From assembly GCF_030285665.1 (NCBI RefSeq), contig NZ_CP127295.1, positions 5,022,001 through 5,086,000 on the forward strand: a stretch of DNA of 64,000 nucleotides, given 5' to 3'. Below, in pieces: positions 40,550 to 49,540 of the stretch. Positions within the stretch are counted from its first letter, which is position 1; every line of letters begins with the position of its first letter. Made by a program: the position numbers and the translations under genes. The notes beneath the pieces are model-generated. The model was not told the DNA's origin. It did not search any database and saw only the letters and a program-made list of their open reading frames with translations. The DNA comes from Amycolatopsis mongoliensis (GTDB lineage Bacteria; Actinomycetota; Actinomycetes; Mycobacteriales; Pseudonocardiaceae).

Positions 40550-41584
40550 TCAGCTGAAGGCGATCCAGCGGTCCAGCAACGCCGCGGCAGCACCGGAATC
40601 GATGGCCTCGGCCGCGCGCGCCAGGCCGCCGCGCAGATCGTCCTCAAGGGCCCCCGAGAAGCCCGTGAACGCCGCCAAAGCCGCGGCCGCGTTGATCAGC
40701 ACCGCATCCCGCACCGGCCCCGGCTTCCCGCCCACCAGTTCGCGCACCACTTCCGCGTTCGCCGCCGCGTCGCCGCCGCGCAGGTCCGCCGCCGTCGCGC
40801 GCGGGATGCCCAACGAAGCCGGGTCGAACGCCGTGCGGGTCACCTTTCCGTCCGACACCACCCACACCGACGACGTCGTGGTCGTCGTGATCTCGTCCAG
40901 GCCGTCGTCACCACGGACGATCATTGCGCGAGTCCCCCGGCGGGCGAACACCTCCGCCAGCACGTGCGTCTTGTCCTCGTACGCGCAGCCGATCAGGGCG
41001 CTGCCCGGCTGGGCCGGGTTCGTCAGCGGCCCCAGCAGGTTGAACGTCGTCGGGATGCCGAGCTCGCCGCGGACCGGGCCCGCGTGCCGCAACGCCGGGT
41101 GGAACGCCGACGCCAGGAAGAACCCCACGCCGACCTCGGTGAGGCTGCGCTGGACCTCTTCCGGCGGCAGGGAAATCGTGATGCCGAGCGCCTCCAGCAC
41201 GTCCGCCGCGCCGGACTTCGACGACGCGCTGCGGTTACCGTGCTTGGCGACCGGGGCGCCGGCCGCCGCCGTGACGATCGTCGCCATCGTCGAGATGTTC
41301 ACCGAGTTCGAGCCGTCGCCGCCGGTACCGACGATGTCGACGGCCGGGCGGTCCAGCTCGACCCGCCGGGCGTGCGCCAGCATCGTCGCCGCCATGCCCG
41401 CGATCTCCGAAGGCGTCTCGCCCTTCGCGCGCAGCGCCACCGCGAACCCGGCGATCCGGGCCGGGCTCGCCGCGCCGCTCATGATCTGGTCCATCGCCCA
41501 CGCCGTGTCCTCCTCGGACAGGTCGACGCGTGCGACGAGCTGCTTGAGCAGCGGCGGCCAGGTGCGGGGGACCGGGGTGGTCAC
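40550..41584 (-). CDS. trpD: Anthranilate phosphoribosyltransferase
   Basis: Tryptophan pathway: joins anthranilate to PRPP. 344 residues with the PRPP loop GTGGDGSNSVNIST, KHGNRSASSKSGAADVLEALG, and LGIPTTFNLLGPLTNPA, all diagnostic. The GTG at 41584 lies 6 nt before the stop of the upstream receiver-like gene's end, suggesting linkage. No other trp gene is near, as in M. tuberculosis (Rv2192c). The repeat array starts 5 nt past its stop. Confidence 0.95.
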   Translation of the reverse strand: MTTPVPRTWPPLLKQLVARVDLSEEDTAWAMDQIMSGAASPARIAGFAVALRAKGETPSEIAGMAATMLAHARRVELDRPAVDIVGTGGDGSNSVNISTMATIVTAAAGAPVAKHGNRSASSKSGAADVLEALGITISLPPEEVQRSLTEVGVGFFLASAFHPALRHAGPVRGELGIPTTFNLLGPLTNPAQPGSALIGCAYEDKTHVLAEVFARRGTRAMIVRGDDGLDEITTTTTSSVWVVSDGKVTRTAFDPASLGIPRATAADLRGGDAAANAEVVRELVGGKPGPVRDAVLINAAAALAAFTGFSGALEDDLRGGLARAAEAIDSGAAAALLDRWIAFS

Positions 41585-41589
41585 CGGGC

Positions 41590-42000
41590 TCAGCCGTTCA
41601 CGACGGGGACCCGTCGCGCGCGCAGCACGTCGGCGACGGTCTCCGCGGCGGTCAGCGGGTCCAGCGGGTGCACCAGCACGGCGTCCGCCTGCGACCAGGT
41701 GGCCAGCCACCGGTCGTCCCGCCGCCGCACCGCCACCACGATCGGCGGGCAGTCGGTGATCTCCGCCTTGAGCTGGCGGCAGAGGCCGATGCCGCCGGTC
41801 GGCTGCGCCTCGCCGTCGAGGATCGCCAGGTCGACGTTCCCGGCGTCCACCTCGGACAGCACGTCCGCGATCCCGGCCGCCTCGACGTAGTCCACGCGCC
41901 CCAGGTCGGCGGCGGGCCGCCGGCCGACGGCGTTCACGATCGCTTCGCGCACCTCCGCCTTGTGGCTGAACACCAGGACCCGCATCGACCGCTCGCCCAT
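41590..42000 (-). CDS. Degenerate response-regulator receiver-like protein
   Basis: 136 residues folding like a CheY receiver: RVLVFSHKAEVREAI for strand 1, NVDLAILDGEAQP with the phospho-acceptor Asp position, and VLVHPLDPLTAAETV at the end. The acidic pair after strand 1 is missing (SH instead of DD), and the conserved Lys before Pro is His, so normal phosphorylation is doubtful. No output domain. ATG at 42000 follows GGAGG. It sits 5 nt upstream of trpD. Confidence 0.65.
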   Translation of the reverse strand: MGERSMRVLVFSHKAEVREAIVNAVGRRPAADLGRVDYVEAAGIADVLSEVDAGNVDLAILDGEAQPTGGIGLCRQLKAEITDCPPIVVAVRRRDDRWLATWSQADAVLVHPLDPLTAAETVADVLRARRVPVVNG

Positions 42001-42063
42001 TTGAGCACGCCTCCGTCTCGTCACCGCACGACTAGGGCCCGATCGTATCGGCAGAGACCGACA

Positions 42064-42477
42064 TCACGCGGGCGCCTCCGGCTGGAGCGCGTCCCAGCCC
42101 AGTGCGTCGCCCCCGAGCCGCTGCGCCAGGCCCGCCATCCGGGACCGTTCCTGGGCGCAGTGCAGGGCGTCGAGGACCTGGACGCGGACGGCGTGCACCC
42201 GGGCCAGGTCGCCCGAAACCTCCTGTTCCCGCAGGTCGTAGCCGTCCTGGGCGAGGATCGACGCCGCTTCGGCGACCTTTCCCGGCGGCAGGAGCAGGTG
42301 GTGCCGCAGGACGGCCGGTGCCGTGCTGACCCAGGTGGGTGAACCGGCGAGCACGGCGGAGTCCGCGACGACCGGGTCGAAGGCCTCGGCGACGATCTCC
42401 AGTCCGGGCGAATCAGGCGTCAGACCGGGGGTTTCGCGCTTCTTGACCAGGTCAAGCAGCCGGTCGAGTAAACCCAT
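42064..42477 (-). CDS. Conserved hypothetical protein upstream of the receiver-like gene
   Basis: 137 residues, no membrane helix or signal. It starts GLLDRLLDLVKKRETPG, then a strand/helix pattern APAVLRHHLLLPPGKVAEAASILAQDGYDL, which resembles a small ferredoxin-like (ACT-type) fold, but I cannot assign a family. Divergent from ctaE by about 95 bp, a position shared with the oxidase operon promoter. Confidence 0.65.
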   Translation of the reverse strand: MGLLDRLLDLVKKRETPGLTPDSPGLEIVAEAFDPVVADSAVLAGSPTWVSTAPAVLRHHLLLPPGKVAEAASILAQDGYDLREQEVSGDLARVHAVRVQVLDALHCAQERSRMAGLAQRLGGDALGWDALQPEAPA

Positions 42478-42572
42478 GAGTAGCTCTCACCTTCCCGGGC
42501 ATCCGGTGTGATCGGTTACGCAGACGGCTCGCCGTGGACCCACCCGGCGGAGCGGCGGTGCGAGAGGACATA

Positions 42573-43196
42573 ATGCGACGCGTGACAACGGCAGCTCCCA
42601 CCATCAGTCAGCGGGTCCACTCGCTGAACCGGCCGAACATGGTCAGTGTCGGCACCATCGTGTGGCTTTCCAGCGAGCTGATGTTCTTCGCCGGACTGTT
42701 CGCGATGTTCTTCACCGTCAAGGCGCAGAACTCGTCCGGCCAGTGGCCGCCGCCGCTGCACGGCGAGGAGTTCCACCTCAACGTGGCGTACGCGATCCCG
42801 TTCACGGTGATCCTCGTGCTGTCCTCGCTGACCTGCCAGTTCGGCGTGTTCGCCGCCGAGCGCGGCGACGTCTACGGCCTCCGCCGCTGGTACATCATCA
42901 CGTTGATCATGGGCGCGATCTTCGTCGGCGGCCAGGCCAACGAGTACCACAACCTGGTCGAAGAGGGGATGACGATCCCGTCCGGGCCGTTCGGCACGGT
43001 CTTCTACCTCGCCACCGGTTTCCACGGCCTGCACGTCATCGGCGGGCTCATCGCCTTCGTGTACCTGCTCATCCGCACGAAACTGAGCAAGTTCACGCCC
43101 GCCCAGGCCACGTCGGCGATCGTCGTGTCCTACTACTGGCACTTCGTCGACATCGTGTGGGTCGGCCTGTTCGGTGTGATCTACCTCCTTCCGTAG
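42573..43196 (+). CDS. ctaE: Cytochrome c oxidase subunit III (aa3)
   Basis: 207-residue, five-helix form of subunit [22 protein letters not shown], ...[39 protein letters not shown] with a conserved Glu, [20 protein letters not shown], and [22 protein letters not shown] at 42573 after AGAGG. First gene of the ctaE-qcrC-qcrA-qcrB operon (Rv2193-Rv2196), which joins complex III and IV genes and reflects the III-IV supercomplex known in this phylum. Confidence 0.96.
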   Translation: MRRVTTAAPTISQRVHSLNRPNMVSVGTIVWLSSELMFFAGLFAMFFTVKAQNSSGQWPPPLHGEEFHLNVAYAIPFTVILVLSSLTCQFGVFAAERGDVYGLRRWYIITLIMGAIFVGGQANEYHNLVEEGMTIPSGPFGTVFYLATGFHGLHVIGGLIAFVYLLIRTKLSKFTPAQATSAIVVSYYWHFVDIVWVGLFGVIYLLP

Positions 43197-43257
43197 ACCC
43201 GCCCAGCCGCCACCACCTTCACCATCGGCCTGAACTGACAGCAAGGGTTGCCGCAAG

Positions 43258-44076
43258 ATGACCACCAGCACCAAGTCCTCGGAGCGCCGCTACCGCGCGC
43301 GGTCGAAGCTGCGGAGGCGGTTCGCCGGCCTGCTCGCGCTCGGTATCGCGCTGGTGGGCGCCGGCGCCCTGTACGCCGTGTTCGCCCCGGAGCCGCAGAC
43401 CGCGCAGGCCCAGGGCACGCCGGCGCAGCTGCGCCTCGGCGAGCAGGTCTACAACAACACCTGCATCGCGTGCCACGGCGCGAACCTCGAGGGCGTGCAG
43501 GACCGCGGGCCGAGCCTGATCGGCATCGGCGACGCCGCGGTGTACTTCCAGACCTCTTCGGGCCGCATGCCCGCCTCGCGCCAGGAGGCGCAGGTCGAGC
43601 GCAAGCCGCCGAAGCTGACCGAGGCCGAGATCGACGCGGTCGGCGCGTACATCCAGGCCCACGGCGGCGGCGTCCAGCGCCCCGCCGAGAAGGGCGAGGC
43701 CCTGCGCGGCTCCGACCCGGCCCGCGGTGGCGAGCTGTTCCGCCTCAACTGCGCTTCGTGCCACAACTTCACCGGCCGCGGCGGCGCGCTGTCCGCCGGC
43801 AAGTACGCGCCGAACCTGGACCCGGCCAGCGAAGAGCAGATCTACACGGCCATGCTCACCGGGCCGCAGAACATGCCGAAGTTCTCCGACCGGCAGCTGT
43901 CGCCGGAGGAGAAGAAGGACATCGTCGCCTACGTGAAGTCGGTGTCGGACGGCAACAACAACCCGGGTGGTAACGGCCTCGGCGGGGTCGGTCCCGCTTC
44001 GGAGGGCGTCATCGCCTTTATCGTCGGGATCGCCGCGCTGATCGGCGTGACGTTGTGGATTGGATCGAAGGCATGA
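43258..44076 (+). CDS. qcrC: Menaquinol-cytochrome c reductase, di-haem cytochrome c subunit
   Basis: 272 residues with two covalent haem sites, CIACHG (Cys69-Cys72-His73) and CASCHN (Cys165-Cys168-His169), an N-terminal anchor helix (about 22-42) and a C-terminal helix (about 248-270). In actinobacteria this di-haem subunit replaces a soluble cytochrome c and passes electrons straight to the oxidase CuA site of CtaC. Its TGA overlaps the qcrA ATG (44073-44076). Confidence 0.96.
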   Translation: MTTSTKSSERRYRARSKLRRRFAGLLALGIALVGAGALYAVFAPEPQTAQAQGTPAQLRLGEQVYNNTCIACHGANLEGVQDRGPSLIGIGDAAVYFQTSSGRMPASRQEAQVERKPPKLTEAEIDAVGAYIQAHGGGVQRPAEKGEALRGSDPARGGELFRLNCASCHNFTGRGGALSAGKYAPNLDPASEEQIYTAMLTGPQNMPKFSDRQLSPEEKKDIVAYVKSVSDGNNNPGGNGLGGVGPASEGVIAFIVGIAALIGVTLWIGSKA

Positions 44077-45227
44077 GTGCCGAGGGGCCTAAGCCGCCGA
44101 CGGAGGCGGAGCTGGCTGAGATGGACCGGGACCAGCTGGTGAAGCTGGGCGGCGAGCTCGACGGCGTCGAGATCGTCGAGTACCCGACCCCGTGGCCCGT
44201 GGAGGGCACCCGCGCGGAGAAGCGGGCCGAGCGCCTGGTCGCGTTCTGGTTCGGCCTGTCCGCGCTGGCCGGGATCGGCTTCGTCGTCTCGCTCATCTGG
44301 TGGCCGTGGCAGTACGAGGCGCCGGACAACGAGAGCGGCCACTTCTGGTACAGCCTCTACACCCCGATGCTCGGCATCACGCTCGGCCTGGCCATCCTCG
44401 GCCTCGGCATCGGCGTGATCCTGTACACGAAGAAGTTCGTCCCCGCCGAGGTCGCGGTGCAGCAGCGGCACGACGGCGACGGGCAGGGGTCGGCCGAGGT
44501 CGACCGCGCGACGATCCTCGCGCACCTGGCCGACGCCGGGAGCCGCAGCACCATCGCCCGCCGGTCGCTGATCAAGCGCTCGGCGATCGCCGGGGCCGGC
44601 GCGCTGGGCCTCGCGGCCGCGGCGCTGCCGCTGGCGTCCTTCATCAAGAACCCGTGGAAGGACACCGACAACCGGGCGTCGCTCTGGCACACCGGCTGGC
44701 AGCCGAACTTCCCGGGCGAGAAGGTCTACCTGCGCCGCGACACCGGCAAGCCGCTGGAGGAGGGCGAGGAGGTCAGCCTGGTCAAGGCCGAGGACCTCGA
44801 CGCCGGTGCCATGGAGACGGTGTTCCCGTACCGCGACTCCGAGAAGGGCAAGCCGGAGCTGCTGGCCGCCGCGCTGACCCGGATCGACAACCCGGTCATG
44901 CTGATCCGCCTGCGCCCGACCGACGCTTCCAAGGTGGTCAAGCGGTCCGGCCAGGAGGACTTCAACTTCGGCGACCTGTACGCGTACACGAAGATCTGCA
45001 GCCACGTCGGCTGCCCGACCTCCCTGTACGAGCAGCGGACCAACCGCATCCTGTGCCCGTGCCACCAGTCGCAGTTCGACGCCCTCCACTACGCCAAGCC
45101 GATTTTCGGCCCGGCGACCCGTCCGCTGGCCCAGCTACCGATCACGGTGGACGAAGAGGGATACTTGATCGCGCGAGGCGACTTCATCGAGGCCATCGGT
45201 CCGGCCTTTTGGGAGCGTAAGTCATGA
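44073..45227 (+). CDS. qcrA: Menaquinol-cytochrome c reductase Rieske iron-sulfur subunit
   Basis: 384 residues, larger than mitochondrial Rieske proteins. Three hydrophobic helices in the first 200 residues, the third after a Tat-like RRSLIKRSA sequence, then a C-terminal Rieske domain with CSHVGC (ligands Cys309 and His311) and CPCHQS (ligands Cys328 and His331; disulfide 314-330). ATG overlaps the qcrC stop; its own TGA overlaps the qcrB ATG (45224-45227), so three subunits are made in step. Confidence 0.95.
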   Translation: MSAEGPKPPTEAELAEMDRDQLVKLGGELDGVEIVEYPTPWPVEGTRAEKRAERLVAFWFGLSALAGIGFVVSLIWWPWQYEAPDNESGHFWYSLYTPMLGITLGLAILGLGIGVILYTKKFVPAEVAVQQRHDGDGQGSAEVDRATILAHLADAGSRSTIARRSLIKRSAIAGAGALGLAAAALPLASFIKNPWKDTDNRASLWHTGWQPNFPGEKVYLRRDTGKPLEEGEEVSLVKAEDLDAGAMETVFPYRDSEKGKPELLAAALTRIDNPVMLIRLRPTDASKVVKRSGQEDFNFGDLYAYTKICSHVGCPTSLYEQRTNRILCPCHQSQFDALHYAKPIFGPATRPLAQLPITVDEEGYLIARGDFIEAIGPAFWERKS

Positions 45228-46897
45228 GTTCACTCACCACGCCGACCAAGGGCGCGAGTGCCGTGGAGCGGCACCTGGGCCAGGCCGTGGACAACGCCGA
45301 CCAGCGGTACAAGCTGGCCAAGGGCCTGCGGCACCAGATGAACAAGGTGTTCCCGACCCACTGGTCGTTCCTGCTGGGCGAGATCGCGCTCTACAGCTTC
45401 ATCATCCTGCTGCTGACCGGTGTGTACCTGACGCTGTTCTTCGACCCCTCCATGCAGGAGGTCGTCTACCAGGGCAGCTTCAAGAACATGCAGGGCCTGG
45501 AGATGTCGCGGGCCTTCGCCACCACCCTCGACCTGTCCTTCGACGTGCGCGGCGGCCTGTTCATGCGGCAGCTGCACCACTGGGCCGCGCTGATCTTCGT
45601 CGCGGCCATGGCCGTGCACATGCTGCGCATCTTCTTCACCGGCGCGTTCCGGCGCCCGCGTGAGGCCAACTGGGTGATCGGCGGCCTGCTGCTGATCCTG
45701 GGCTGCTTCGAGGGCTTCTTCGGTTACTCCCTGCCGGACGACCTGCTCTCCGGTACCGGTATCCGCGCGACGCTCTCGGGCATCGTGCTGTCGGTGCCGG
45801 TGATCGGCACCTGGATCCACTGGGCGCTGTTCGGCGGGGAGTTCCCCGGCGACCAGATCATCCCGCGCCTGTACACGCTGCACATCCTGCTGCTGCCGGG
45901 CATCATGCTCGCCCTGGTCGGGGCGCACCTGGCGCTGGTCTGGTACCAGAAGCACACGCAGTTCCCGGGCGTGCGCCGCAAGGAGACCAACGTCGTCGGC
46001 GTCCGGATCATGCCGTACTTCGCGCTCAAGGGCGGGGCGTTCTTCACGCTGGTCATCGGCGTGCTGGCGCTGATGTCGGGCCTGTTCCAGATCAACCCGG
46101 TGTGGAACTTCGGCCCGTACAACCCGGCGCAGGTGTCGGCGGGCTCGCAGCCCGACTGGTACATGGCCTGGGCCGACGGCATGCTCCGGATCTGGCCGGC
46201 CTGGGAGGTCTACCTCGGGAACTACACGATCCCGGCGGTGTTCTTCCCCGGCGCGATCGGCATGCCGATCCTGTTCGGCCTGCTGCTGGGCTACCCGTTC
46301 ATCGAGCGGAAGCTCTCCAAGGACACCGCGCACCACAACCTGCTCCAGCGGCCCCGGGACGCACCGGTCCGCACGGCGCTGGGCGCGATGGCGCTGGGCT
46401 TCTTCATGGTCATCGAGCTGTCGGGCTTCAACGACATCATCGCCGACCAGTTCGACATCTCCCTGAACGCGACGACGTGGGCTGGCCGCATCGGCGTGCT
46501 CATCGTGCCGCCGATCGCCTACTACCTGACCTACCGGCTCTGCCTGGGCCTGCAGCGGGCCGACCGCGAGGTGCTGGAGCACGGCGTCGAGACCGGCATC
46601 ATCAAGCGGCTGCCGCACGGTGAGTTCATCGAGATCCACCAGCCGCTCGGTGGCGTCGACAGCCACGGCCACGCGATCCCGCTCGAGTACCAGGGCGCCT
46701 CGGTGCCGAAGAAGATGAACAAGCTGGGTTCGGCCGGTCAGGCCGTGCCGGGCACGTTCTGGTCGCCGGACCCGGCCGAGGAGACCGTCGCGCTGCAGCG
46801 GGCCCACGGCAACGGGCACGGGAACGGGCACTCGATCACCCAGGGCGAACCGGGTGAGATCGAGAGCGTCGAGACCGCCAAGGGCTCGGACCACTAG
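45224..46897 (+). CDS. qcrB: Menaquinol-cytochrome c reductase cytochrome b subunit
   Basis: 557 residues. The cytochrome b N-terminal part has paired haem histidines in [20 protein letters not shown] and [21 protein letters not shown], and the quinol-oxidation site text [11 protein letters not shown] appears in the position of PEWxY-like loops. The extra C-terminal 120 residues, rich in charged and Gly/His/Asn (GNGHGNGHS), are usual for actinobacterial QcrB. Target of bc1 inhibitors in mycobacteria. A strong hairpin follows the operon. Confidence 0.96.
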   Translation: MSSLTTPTKGASAVERHLGQAVDNADQRYKLAKGLRHQMNKVFPTHWSFLLGEIALYSFIILLLTGVYLTLFFDPSMQEVVYQGSFKNMQGLEMSRAFATTLDLSFDVRGGLFMRQLHHWAALIFVAAMAVHMLRIFFTGAFRRPREANWVIGGLLLILGCFEGFFGYSLPDDLLSGTGIRATLSGIVLSVPVIGTWIHWALFGGEFPGDQIIPRLYTLHILLLPGIMLALVGAHLALVWYQKHTQFPGVRRKETNVVGVRIMPYFALKGGAFFTLVIGVLALMSGLFQINPVWNFGPYNPAQVSAGSQPDWYMAWADGMLRIWPAWEVYLGNYTIPAVFFPGAIGMPILFGLLLGYPFIERKLSKDTAHHNLLQRPRDAPVRTALGAMALGFFMVIELSGFNDIIADQFDISLNATTWAGRIGVLIVPPIAYYLTYRLCLGLQRADREVLEHGVETGIIKRLPHGEFIEIHQPLGGVDSHGHAIPLEYQGASVPKKMNKLGSAGQAVPGTFWSPDPAEETVALQRAHGNGHGNGHSITQGEPGEIESVETAKGSDH

Positions 46898-46905
46898 CTC
46901 CACCC

Positions 46906-46945
46906 ACGACGAAGGCCACCTCCTCCGGGAGGTGGCCTTCGTCGT
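46906..46945. terminator. 18-bp hairpin terminator after the qcrCAB operon
   Basis: Arms 46906-46923 and 46928-46945 match perfectly, starting ACGACGAAGGCCACCTCC. It lies 8 nt after the qcrB stop and 3 nt before the opposite gene end, so it can serve both directions; TTTC follows. Confidence 0.8.
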
Positions 46946-46948
46946 GTT

Positions 46949-47134
46949 TCAGGCTTTGTCGCGCAGCCGGGCGACGGTCTTCTGAGCCCGTGAGACGCGC
47001 GTTTCGGGCTTCTTGGCTTCCACCACCCACCGGACGTATTCGCGCCGGTGTGAGGGCGGCAGGGCCTCGAACGCGGCCCGGGCGTCCGGCGCCGCGGCGA
47101 GGGCGTCGGCCAGCTCTCCGGGGAGCTCGCTCAA
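46949..47134 (-). CDS. Stand-alone YdeI/OmpD-associated C-terminal domain
   Basis: Just 61 residues, starting at a TTG (47134) whose codon overlaps the TGA of the upstream AsnC-like gene (TTGA, 47131-47134). The text FEALPPSHRREYVRWVVEA followed by KKPETRVSRAQKTVARL is the typical C-terminal module of YdeI/OmpD-associated (bacteriocin-protection-like) proteins, which are normally about 190 residues with a DUF1905 half in front. Here the front half is absent. It may be a real minimal module or a truncated survivor; coupling to the upstream gene favours expression. Confidence 0.65.
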   Translation of the reverse strand: MSELPGELADALAAAPDARAAFEALPPSHRREYVRWVVEAKKPETRVSRAQKTVARLRDKA

Positions 47135-47412
47135 TCCTCGGCGCCGATCGCGAAGGCCTGCTCGGTGTCGGCGCGGGAGTAGGACCGGAACGCGATGTGC
47201 GTGACGGTGTCCAGCACCCCCGGGACCTTCCCGATCCGGCCGGGGATGAGGTCGGCCAGCTCCTCGTGCGCGGACACCTTGACGGTGGCGATGAGGTCGA
47301 CGTCCCCGGCGCACGAGTAGACCTCGCCGACGCCGTCGATGTCGGCGATCGCCTGCGCCGCGTCCGGGATCGCGTCCGCCTCTACCTGGATCAACACGAT
47401 CGCGGTGATCAC
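47131..47412 (-). CDS. Lrp/AsnC ligand-binding (RAM) domain protein without DNA-binding domain
   Basis: 93 residues comprising only the AsnC-type effector domain: VITAIVLIQVEADAIPD, then VGEVYSCAGDVDLIATVKV and the strand-turn VLDTVTHIAFRSYS. The DNA-binding helix-turn-helix is absent, as in stand-alone RAM proteins, which oligomerise and sense amino acids. GTG at 47412 after GGAGGACCC. Confidence 0.82.
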   Translation of the reverse strand: MITAIVLIQVEADAIPDAAQAIADIDGVGEVYSCAGDVDLIATVKVSAHEELADLIPGRIGKVPGVLDTVTHIAFRSYSRADTEQAFAIGAED

Positions 47413-47453
47413 CTGGGTCCTCCAAGACTCGTCTGCGGGTGTCGCCCGCGATC

Positions 47454-48191
47454 CTAGGCCGCGGTGTGCGCCAGCCAATGGTCAGCCAGGGCGCGGTCAC
47501 CGGTGATGGTGACGTCCTCGGCGGGCCGCCGCCGGGTGAGGACGAGCAGCAGGTCCTGGACGGGGCCGGCCAGCGTGACGTCGGCGGCGGTCGTTCCCCG
47601 GGCCCACCGGACGCCGCCGGGCTCGCGGGTGATCAGCCAGCCTTCGCCGTGTCCGGCACGGAGCTGGAGGGTCTGGCCGGTGCCGCACAGCTCGGCGAAG
47701 TCCGGCCGGAGGCTCGCCGTGACCGGGTTGGCCAGCATCTCGAGCCACTCGCTGATCGCGTCGGCCGCGAGGTCAGGGGCCACTTCGATGGTGGTTCCGG
47801 TGGTCAGCGCCGCGTCGGCGTGGTGGATCGTGGTGTCGTGGAGCATCCGGCGCAGCCAGAACCTCGCCGGCTGCTCGCCGAAGAACGTCCAGACCGGCGA
47901 TTCGCCCGCGTCCAGGACGGATTTGGTGAGGTCGTCGGCGCCCTGGCGGAGCCAGTCGGTCCAGGTCGCCGGGGCGCCGGGGTCGGCGTCGAGCGGGTCG
48001 GGGACCGGCGACGGCCCGGACCGGACGATGTCGGCGGACCAGCGGTGGGCCTGGCCGATGTGGCCGACGAGCACCCGCAGCGGCCAGTCCGGGCAGGTGG
48101 GGACGCGGGCGTCCGGGTCGGCGCCGGTGACGGTCTCCGCGAACGCGGCGGTGCGGGCGTGCAGTGCCTCGGCGAGGCTGGTGGTGTCCAT
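47454..48191 (-). CDS. Maleylpyruvate isomerase-like (DinB/MDMPI) protein
   Basis: 245 residues of the mycothiol-dependent maleylpyruvate isomerase superfamily. The four-helix MDMPI domain has VPTCPDWPLRVLVGHIGQAHRW with a metal-binding His, and RRMLHDTTIHHADAAL supplies further His ligands. The C-terminal MDMPI_C-like domain ends RALADHWLAHTAA. The thiol or substrate it acts on is unknown. ATG at 48191; it is 44 bp from a divergent MerR gene that probably controls it. Confidence 0.85.
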   Translation of the reverse strand: MDTTSLAEALHARTAAFAETVTGADPDARVPTCPDWPLRVLVGHIGQAHRWSADIVRSGPSPVPDPLDADPGAPATWTDWLRQGADDLTKSVLDAGESPVWTFFGEQPARFWLRRMLHDTTIHHADAALTTGTTIEVAPDLAADAISEWLEMLANPVTASLRPDFAELCGTGQTLQLRAGHGEGWLITREPGGVRWARGTTAADVTLAGPVQDLLLVLTRRRPAEDVTITGDRALADHWLAHTAA

Positions 48192-48235
48192 GGCCGTACC
48201 GTAGGAATTCCACCCGGCTGGAGGTTCGACGGAAG

Positions 48236-49141
48236 GTGACCGAAGACACACTCGGCATCGGCGACCTCGCGCGGCGGACGGGGGTGCCCGTCCGCACGAT
48301 CCGCTTCTACTGCGACGAGGGGCTGCTGGAGCCCGCCCGCAGCGTCGGCGGCCACCGCCGGTTCGACGGGGAGGCGATCACCCGCCTGAACCTGGTGCGG
48401 CGGCTGCGCGGGCTCGGGCTGGGGCTGCGGTCGATCACCGACGTCCTCACGGGCCGCAGCTCGCTGGACGAGGCGGTGACCGCCGAGCGTGCGGCACTGG
48501 ACCGCGAGGTGGCGACGCTGGCCTGGCGGCGTTCGGTGCTGCGCGCGGTGGAGGAGTCGCCGCCGGCGGACCGGGCGGCCCGGCTCGAGCTGCTGTCGGC
48601 GGTGCAGGACGGGTTCTCGGCGCACGAGGCGCTGGTCCGCCTCTGGCACCCGATGACGACGGGACCGATCCCGCCGGACACGGCCCGCATGTTCCTGGAC
48701 ATCAGCGCGCCGCGGCCGCCGGAGCAGCCGTCGACGGGGCAGGTGGTGGCGTACGCGTCGCTGGTGGTGCTGGCGGCGGACCGGACGCTGGCGGCGCACG
48801 TGCGGGCGAGCACGCTGGCCGGCCACGAGCGGGTAGCGGATTTGGGCTCGCTTCACGCGGAAGTGGGGGCGGCGTGCGAGCTGGCGTTCCCTTCGGTGGC
48901 CGCGGGGGATCCGCCATCGCCCGGGGCGGCGCTGGACCACTTCGTGGCGGCGCACGCGGCGGCGGTGGGAGCGGGGGACACCCCGGAGTTCCGCCGGACG
49001 CTGAACCTCCGGACGGCGCCGGACCGGGATGCGAGGGTGCGGCGGTACTGGCAGCTGGCGGGGGAGGTCACCGGCGAGCCCGCGCCGATGGGGGTCACGC
49101 ACACGTGGCTGCTGGACGCTTTGGACCGCTCGGTCGCCTGA
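48236..49141 (+). CDS. MerR family transcriptional regulator
   Basis: 301 residues: winged helix [20 protein letters not shown] then LLEPARSVGGHRRFDGEA, followed by a helical dimerisation region and a long helical C-terminal effector region of unknown ligand, longer than simple metal sensors. GTG at 48236 after GGAGG/ACGGAAG. The divergent MDMPI-like gene is its likely target. A 21-bp repeat array follows. Confidence 0.9.
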   Translation: MTEDTLGIGDLARRTGVPVRTIRFYCDEGLLEPARSVGGHRRFDGEAITRLNLVRRLRGLGLGLRSITDVLTGRSSLDEAVTAERAALDREVATLAWRRSVLRAVEESPPADRAARLELLSAVQDGFSAHEALVRLWHPMTTGPIPPDTARMFLDISAPRPPEQPSTGQVVAYASLVVLAADRTLAAHVRASTLAGHERVADLGSLHAEVGAACELAFPSVAAGDPPSPGAALDHFVAAHAAAVGAGDTPEFRRTLNLRTAPDRDARVRRYWQLAGEVTGEPAPMGVTHTWLLDALDRSVA

Positions 49142-49244
49142 GCTGCCGCTCGGCCCGCCGGACTGGTTCCGGCGGCCCCAGCGCTCGACTCAGCCCGCCC
49201 GGGTCTGCGGCGGGTCCGGCCATATCTGGCGGGGGTGCCGTCGG

Positions 49245-49490
49245 AGCCGGCCCCGATCACACGAGTTGGGGCCCGGATCACGCGAGTTCCGGCCTCGCTA
49301 ACGCGAGTTCTGCTTCGCTCACGCGAGTTCCGGCCCCGATCACGTGAGTTGCGGCCCTGAGCACGTGAGATCCGGCTCGGATCTCGTGAGATCCGGCCCT
49401 GATCACTCGAGTTCCGGCTTGGATCACGTGAGTTGCGGCCCTGATGACTCGTGTTCCGGTTTGGATCACGCGAGTTCCGTGGTCAGGTGG
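49245..49490. repeat. 21-bp tandem repeat array (family E, copy 2)
   Basis: The 399-bp gap between the MerR gene and the convergent nuclease gene contains about 11 copies of a unit such as TCACGCGAGTTCCGGCCC followed by CGA. Nine of ten full units are exactly 21 bp, a length close to two DNA turns. All face one direction. The flanks 49142-49244 and 49491-49540 show nothing I can assign. The same unit fills 2945-3335. Open frames appear only because 21 is divisible by three. Confidence 0.85.
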
Positions 49491-49540
49491 GCGGGGTGGG
49501 GCGGGGCAAGAGCCACCTGCCGTCGCCGACCCGGCCTGTC

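Noticed and set aside
40201..40647. Protein with WRSVRATHPM-like repeats on either strand
   Set aside because: It is the translation of the DNA repeat array; no start signal, and both strands and several frames are open at once.
48191..48236. Clear MerR operator in the 44-bp divergent gap
   Set aside because: CCACCCGGCTGGAGG is only a weak imperfect dyad; not enough to claim a site.
49245..49490. CRISPR array
   Set aside because: Units follow each other with no unique spacers, are only 21 bp, and no cas genes are near.
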